Origin: Novosphingobium sp.
GTDB lineage: Bacteria; Pseudomonadota; Alphaproteobacteria; Sphingomonadales; Sphingomonadaceae
Length of the DNA stretch: 5,701 bases
Reading direction: 5' to 3'
Assembly (NCBI GenBank): GCA_028697875.1
Contig: JAQVEQ010000180.1
Coordinates: forward strand, 1-5,701
The notes under the pieces were generated by a model. That model made no database searches. It worked only from the letters and a program-made list of their open reading frames with translations, and was not told where the DNA came from. The first letter of the stretch is position 1. Each line of letters begins with the position of its first letter. The translations under genes and the position numbers were made by a program. Shown piece after piece: positions 5,554 to 5,701 of this stretch.

Positions 5554-5701
5554 CCGGCCAGCCGTTCCTTCAGGGCCGTTTCGAGGAAGGCGATCAGCTT
5601 GCGCAAATGCGGGCCGGGCGGCGACTTCGTCCGGTGCAGGAGCCACAACGGGAAATCGTGGCGCGAGTCGGGTGCCGCCAGCCGCCGGAGCGTGGGTTCC
5701 G
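5550..5701 (-). CDS. C-terminal fragment of a probable LysR-type transcriptional regulator (runs off the window)
   Basis: The minus strand is open from the right edge to a TAG at 5552-5550, giving the last 49 residues of a protein. The sequence includes LRRLAAPDS, DFPLWLLHRTK and HLRKLIAFLETALKERLAG. This layout (hydrophobic LWLLHR strand, Pro-rich turn, then a helix ending the protein) is typical of the C-terminal end of the LysR substrate-binding domain. The DNA-binding half lies outside the window. Its stop codon overlaps that of the alcohol dehydrogenase in CTAG, so the two genes converge with no intergenic space. As the only regulator seen, it is a candidate controller of the neighbouring catabolic genes. 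The fragment is short, so the family call is likely but not certain. A much longer open frame in another minus-strand phase here is a shadow of the dehydrogenase. Confidence 0.75.
   Translation of the reverse strand, partial: EPTLRRLAAPDSRHDFPLWLLHRTKSPPGPHLRKLIAFLETALKERLAG

Noticed and set aside
4330..5646. A 438-residue minus-strand open frame antisense to the alcohol dehydrogenase
   Set aside because: The dehydrogenase on the other strand has every expected zinc and cofactor motif. The LysR-like C-terminus lies in a different minus-strand phase.

Overview
The window is GC-rich (about two thirds G+C by eye) and tightly packed, with overlapping stop/start codons. Gene content and protein style suggest an alphaproteobacterium, most likely a sphingomonad (Novosphingobium/Sphingobium-like). 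That assignment is inference: there is no rRNA or other marker gene here. All genes are metabolic or regulatory. I see no mobile element, tRNA, rRNA, CRISPR array or phage gene.

Layout, left to right: (1) a plus-strand Asp/Glu-racemase-family protein (25-732), probably the last gene of a unit entering from the left. (2) Convergent to it, a minus-strand two-gene operon read from right to left: a 704-residue Old-Yellow-Enzyme/2,4-dienoyl-CoA-reductase-type flavin and iron-sulfur oxidoreductase (1550-3664, GTG start), then a TIM-barrel sugar-isomerase/epimerase-type protein (747-1553), joined by an ATGA overlap. (3) A 297-bp divergent intergenic region (3665-3961) with a candidate leader ORF, a GC-rich hairpin, short palindromes, a direct repeat and one plausible sigma70-like promoter. 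(4) A plus-strand pair: a SnoaL/NTF2-like protein (3962-4480) and a zinc-dependent medium-chain alcohol dehydrogenase (4480-5553), joined by a TGATG overlap. (5) The C-terminal end of what looks like a LysR-type regulator on the minus strand (5550 to the right edge), whose stop codon overlaps the dehydrogenase stop codon.

Together these look like a catabolic module for a small organic compound. The dehydrogenase would oxidise an alcohol or reduce a carbonyl. The SnoaL-like protein would do an acid-base step such as elimination, hydration or isomerisation. The flavoenzyme would reduce an activated C=C bond or oxidise a C-H/C-N bond. The TIM-barrel and racemase-family proteins would isomerise, epimerise or cleave intermediates. 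The LysR-type protein is a candidate regulator. The substrate cannot be read from the sequence.

The points most worth a second look are the LinA-like Asp/His pair in the SnoaL protein, a Glu within the NAD(P)-type glycine motif of the flavoenzyme together with a trimethylamine-dehydrogenase-like start to its cysteine motif, the missing second catalytic Cys in the racemase-family protein, and the leader ORF/hairpin ahead of the flavoenzyme.
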